In this document: positions 48,245 through 49,987 of the stretch, in pieces | Position numbering within the stretch: position 1 is the stretch's first letter | Layout of the letters: each line of letters starts with the position of its first letter | Source of the DNA: Candidatus Nanoarchaeia archaeon | GTDB taxonomy: Archaea; Nanobdellota; Nanobdellia; SCGC-AAA011-G17; JACPNG01 | Length of the DNA stretch: 49,987 bases | Assembly: GCA_028713535.1 (NCBI GenBank) | Contig: JAQTOC010000007.1 | Coordinates: 1-49,987, forward strand | Direction of reading: 5' to 3' | Position numbers and translations under genes: made by a program | The notes under the pieces: generated by a model | Databases searched by the model: none | Seen by the model: only the letters and a program-made list of their open reading frames with translations | What the model was told of the DNA's origin: nothing

Positions 48245-49987
48245 TTATCTCTTGCTTTTTATTACGAAGTAAACAATTGCAGCTATGATGATAACAACTA
48301 ATACTATCCATAACCACAATGTTGAAGCTTCTTCCCCAATTTCTTCTGTAACAGGCTCAACTTCTTCTGTAACAGGCTCTGCAGCAGCTTCTTCTTCCTC
48401 TACCAGGGCTGTAGCTCCTTCCTCAATCTTCTTGATTGAGTACTTAACTATGCTGCTGGCTATGCTCTCAACATTAACTTCAATGTCATTTAAACCATCT
48501 CCGTTAAGGTCTACTTCCTTTACATCTCCAACTTTCATAGTAACCGTAACAGGGGTTGAGCTAATCGTAAAGGTAACAGTTGTTCCTTCAACTTTATCAA
48601 CCTTAATGCTATGGCTTGTCGATCCATCAAATGTAAAGGTTCTTGCGCTTCCCTGAGCAGCTGTAAGGGTTGCAGCCTCAGATACAGTCAAATCTGCATC
48701 AAAGGTTGTAGTAGTCTCACCACTTCCTCCGCCACTACCTCCTCCGCCACTTGAAGCTGAGGTTACATATGTAGCAGTGAACTGGGATATGGTAGAAACT
48801 CCCTCATTCTGAACACTGTCTTTTGCATAACAATATACACCATAAGTTCCAGCTTGGTTTGTGTCTGTGCTTGACCATGTTACAGTCTCTTTTCCACCAG
48901 TCAATGTTGATGCCCTTGTTATCTCTGTAGCATCTGGTTTTACTAGTTTCCATGAATGGCTTGCAATGCTTGATGTCGCATCAGCAGCTGCACACGTATA
49001 TGTAATTGAACCAGATACGTCAATTGAGGTATCACTTGGTGCAGTTATTGCTGGTACTGGAGCAGTTCCGTCAACAGTAACGCTTGCTGTAAACTCTGAA
49101 GTGTAGTTTGGCTCATTATCGTTAGTTCCATTTGTCATTGCTACAATCATAAACGTCACTACCTGTGTGTCTGTAAAATTAAGCTGTCCTGCTGTAAAGT
49201 TATACACATAAACCCTTTCATTGTTGCTTTCAGGGAATGTTCCTGTAACATTCATATCCAACATCAGTTCATAGTAACTAGGTCCTGACGTTGCACTGTT
49301 GTTTGTGATATATAACCAAGCTGAAGAGTTTTTAGCTTCTCCTGAAATTTCAGCTTCAATTATTACAGCTGCATCAGGTTTAATGTACTGAGTAGCTCCT
49401 GTCCCGCCATCAAAGCTCACTGTGTTAGTTCCATCTGTAATATTAACATTACCAATTCTCAAAACGTTTTTGTGAGAACTGTTAATTAATACAGTAAATG
49501 CATCAGGCTTTTCGCTCTGAACTGTGTTGTTTATTATATCATAGTTGCCTACTGTATCATTAATGTAGAACTCTACAGATGTAACGTTCTGATCAACAAG
49601 ATCACTTGTAGCAATTGTTCCTGTAAACTTCTTGGTGTTGGCTGTCTGAGTCAATCTTGTGACACCCTTATAGGTACTTGCACTGTAAGATGCGTTAGCA
49701 GAACCATTTGTTTGGTAATACATCCAGACCTGGCTGCTGTCTACCCATATATCATCAATCTCTACAGCAACAGTCAATGGTGCATAATCCAATACAGAAT
49801 CTTCTGCATCCCAAGTAGTATTTATTACAGTGTGGTTTCCATCTGTAATGTTAAAGTTAATAAGCCTTGGTGCCACTCCGTCAATGTAGAATGTGGTGTT
49901 TGTAGCGTTCTCAACACTCTTTTCATTGACTGTAATGACCTGCATATTAAATACAGAGTCTTGGGAGACCGCACTTACGTTAAAGTG
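48245..49987 (-). CDS. Large cell-surface protein, C-terminal part (5' end off window)
   Basis: Frame open to the window edge (HFNVSAVSQDSVFNMQV...); Thr/Asn-rich Ig-like repeats, SSGGGGSGGGSG linker, EF-hand-like DLNGDGLNDIE, C-terminal TM plus KSKR. Confidence 0.85.
   Translation of the reverse strand, partial: HFNVSAVSQDSVFNMQVITVNEKSVENATNTTFYIDGVAPRLINFNITDGNHTVINTTWDAEDSVLDYAPLTVAVEIDDIWVDSSQVWMYYQTNGSANASYSASTYKGVTRLTQTANTKKFTGTIATSDLVDQNVTSVEFYINDTVGNYDIINNTVQSEKPDAFTVLINSSHKNVLRIGNVNITDGTNTVSFDGGTGATQYIKPDAAVIIEAEISGEAKNSSAWLYITNNSATSGPSYYELMLDMNVTGTFPESNNERVYVYNFTAGQLNFTDTQVVTFMIVAMTNGTNDNEPNYTSEFTASVTVDGTAPVPAITAPSDTSIDVSGSITYTCAAADATSSIASHSWKLVKPDATEITRASTLTGGKETVTWSSTDTNQAGTYGVYCYAKDSVQNEGVSTISQFTATYVTSASSGGGGSGGGSGETTTTFDADLTVSEAATLTAAQGSARTFTFDGSTSHSIKVDKVEGTTVTFTISSTPVTVTMKVGDVKEVDLNGDGLNDIEVNVESIASSIVKYSIKKIEEGATALVEEEEAAAEPVTEEVEPVTEEIGEEASTLWLWIVLVVIIIAAIVYFVIKSKR

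Noticed and set aside
48339-48380. Short direct repeat cttctgtaacaggctc considered as CRISPR-like
   Set aside because: Only two copies, in frame, encoding an EPVTEE repeat in the surface protein stalk.

Overview
AT-rich archaeal chromosomal window, densely packed with genes. It encodes an archaeal proteasome beta subunit, FttA/aCPSF1, an archaeal class I CCA-adding enzyme, archaeal-type TrpRS and PheST, a TrmB regulator and TATA-box promoters. Gene style (many short membrane/surface proteins, tiny intergenic gaps) suggests a DPANN-type lineage, but this is inferred from style and was not tested. About 45 CDSs and three tRNAs (Arg-TCT, Cys-GCA, Ser-TGA) are supportable. I see no CRISPR array, transposon or prophage. 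The regions most worth a second look are: (1) a minus-strand overlapping cluster: ribose-1,5-bisphosphate isomerase, HAD phosphatase, Cys-rich membrane protein, form III-type RuBisCO, then a small zinc-finger protein; (2) a 590-aa protein joining a bidomain dCTP-deaminase/dUTPase-like region to a C-terminal Nudix domain; (3) a protein with two tandem P-loop kinase domains; (4) a Dph2 domain-1-only ORF; (5) a RimB-like retropepsin/RimK-like ATP-grasp pair; (6) a PurSL fusion with purQ and purM; (7) a palindromic TATA shared by the divergent purL/rlmE pair; (8) a possible G-quadruplex next to a zinc-ribbon gene promoter; (9) near-universal abutting or overlapping convergent gene ends. All calls come from reading the sequence; no database search was run.
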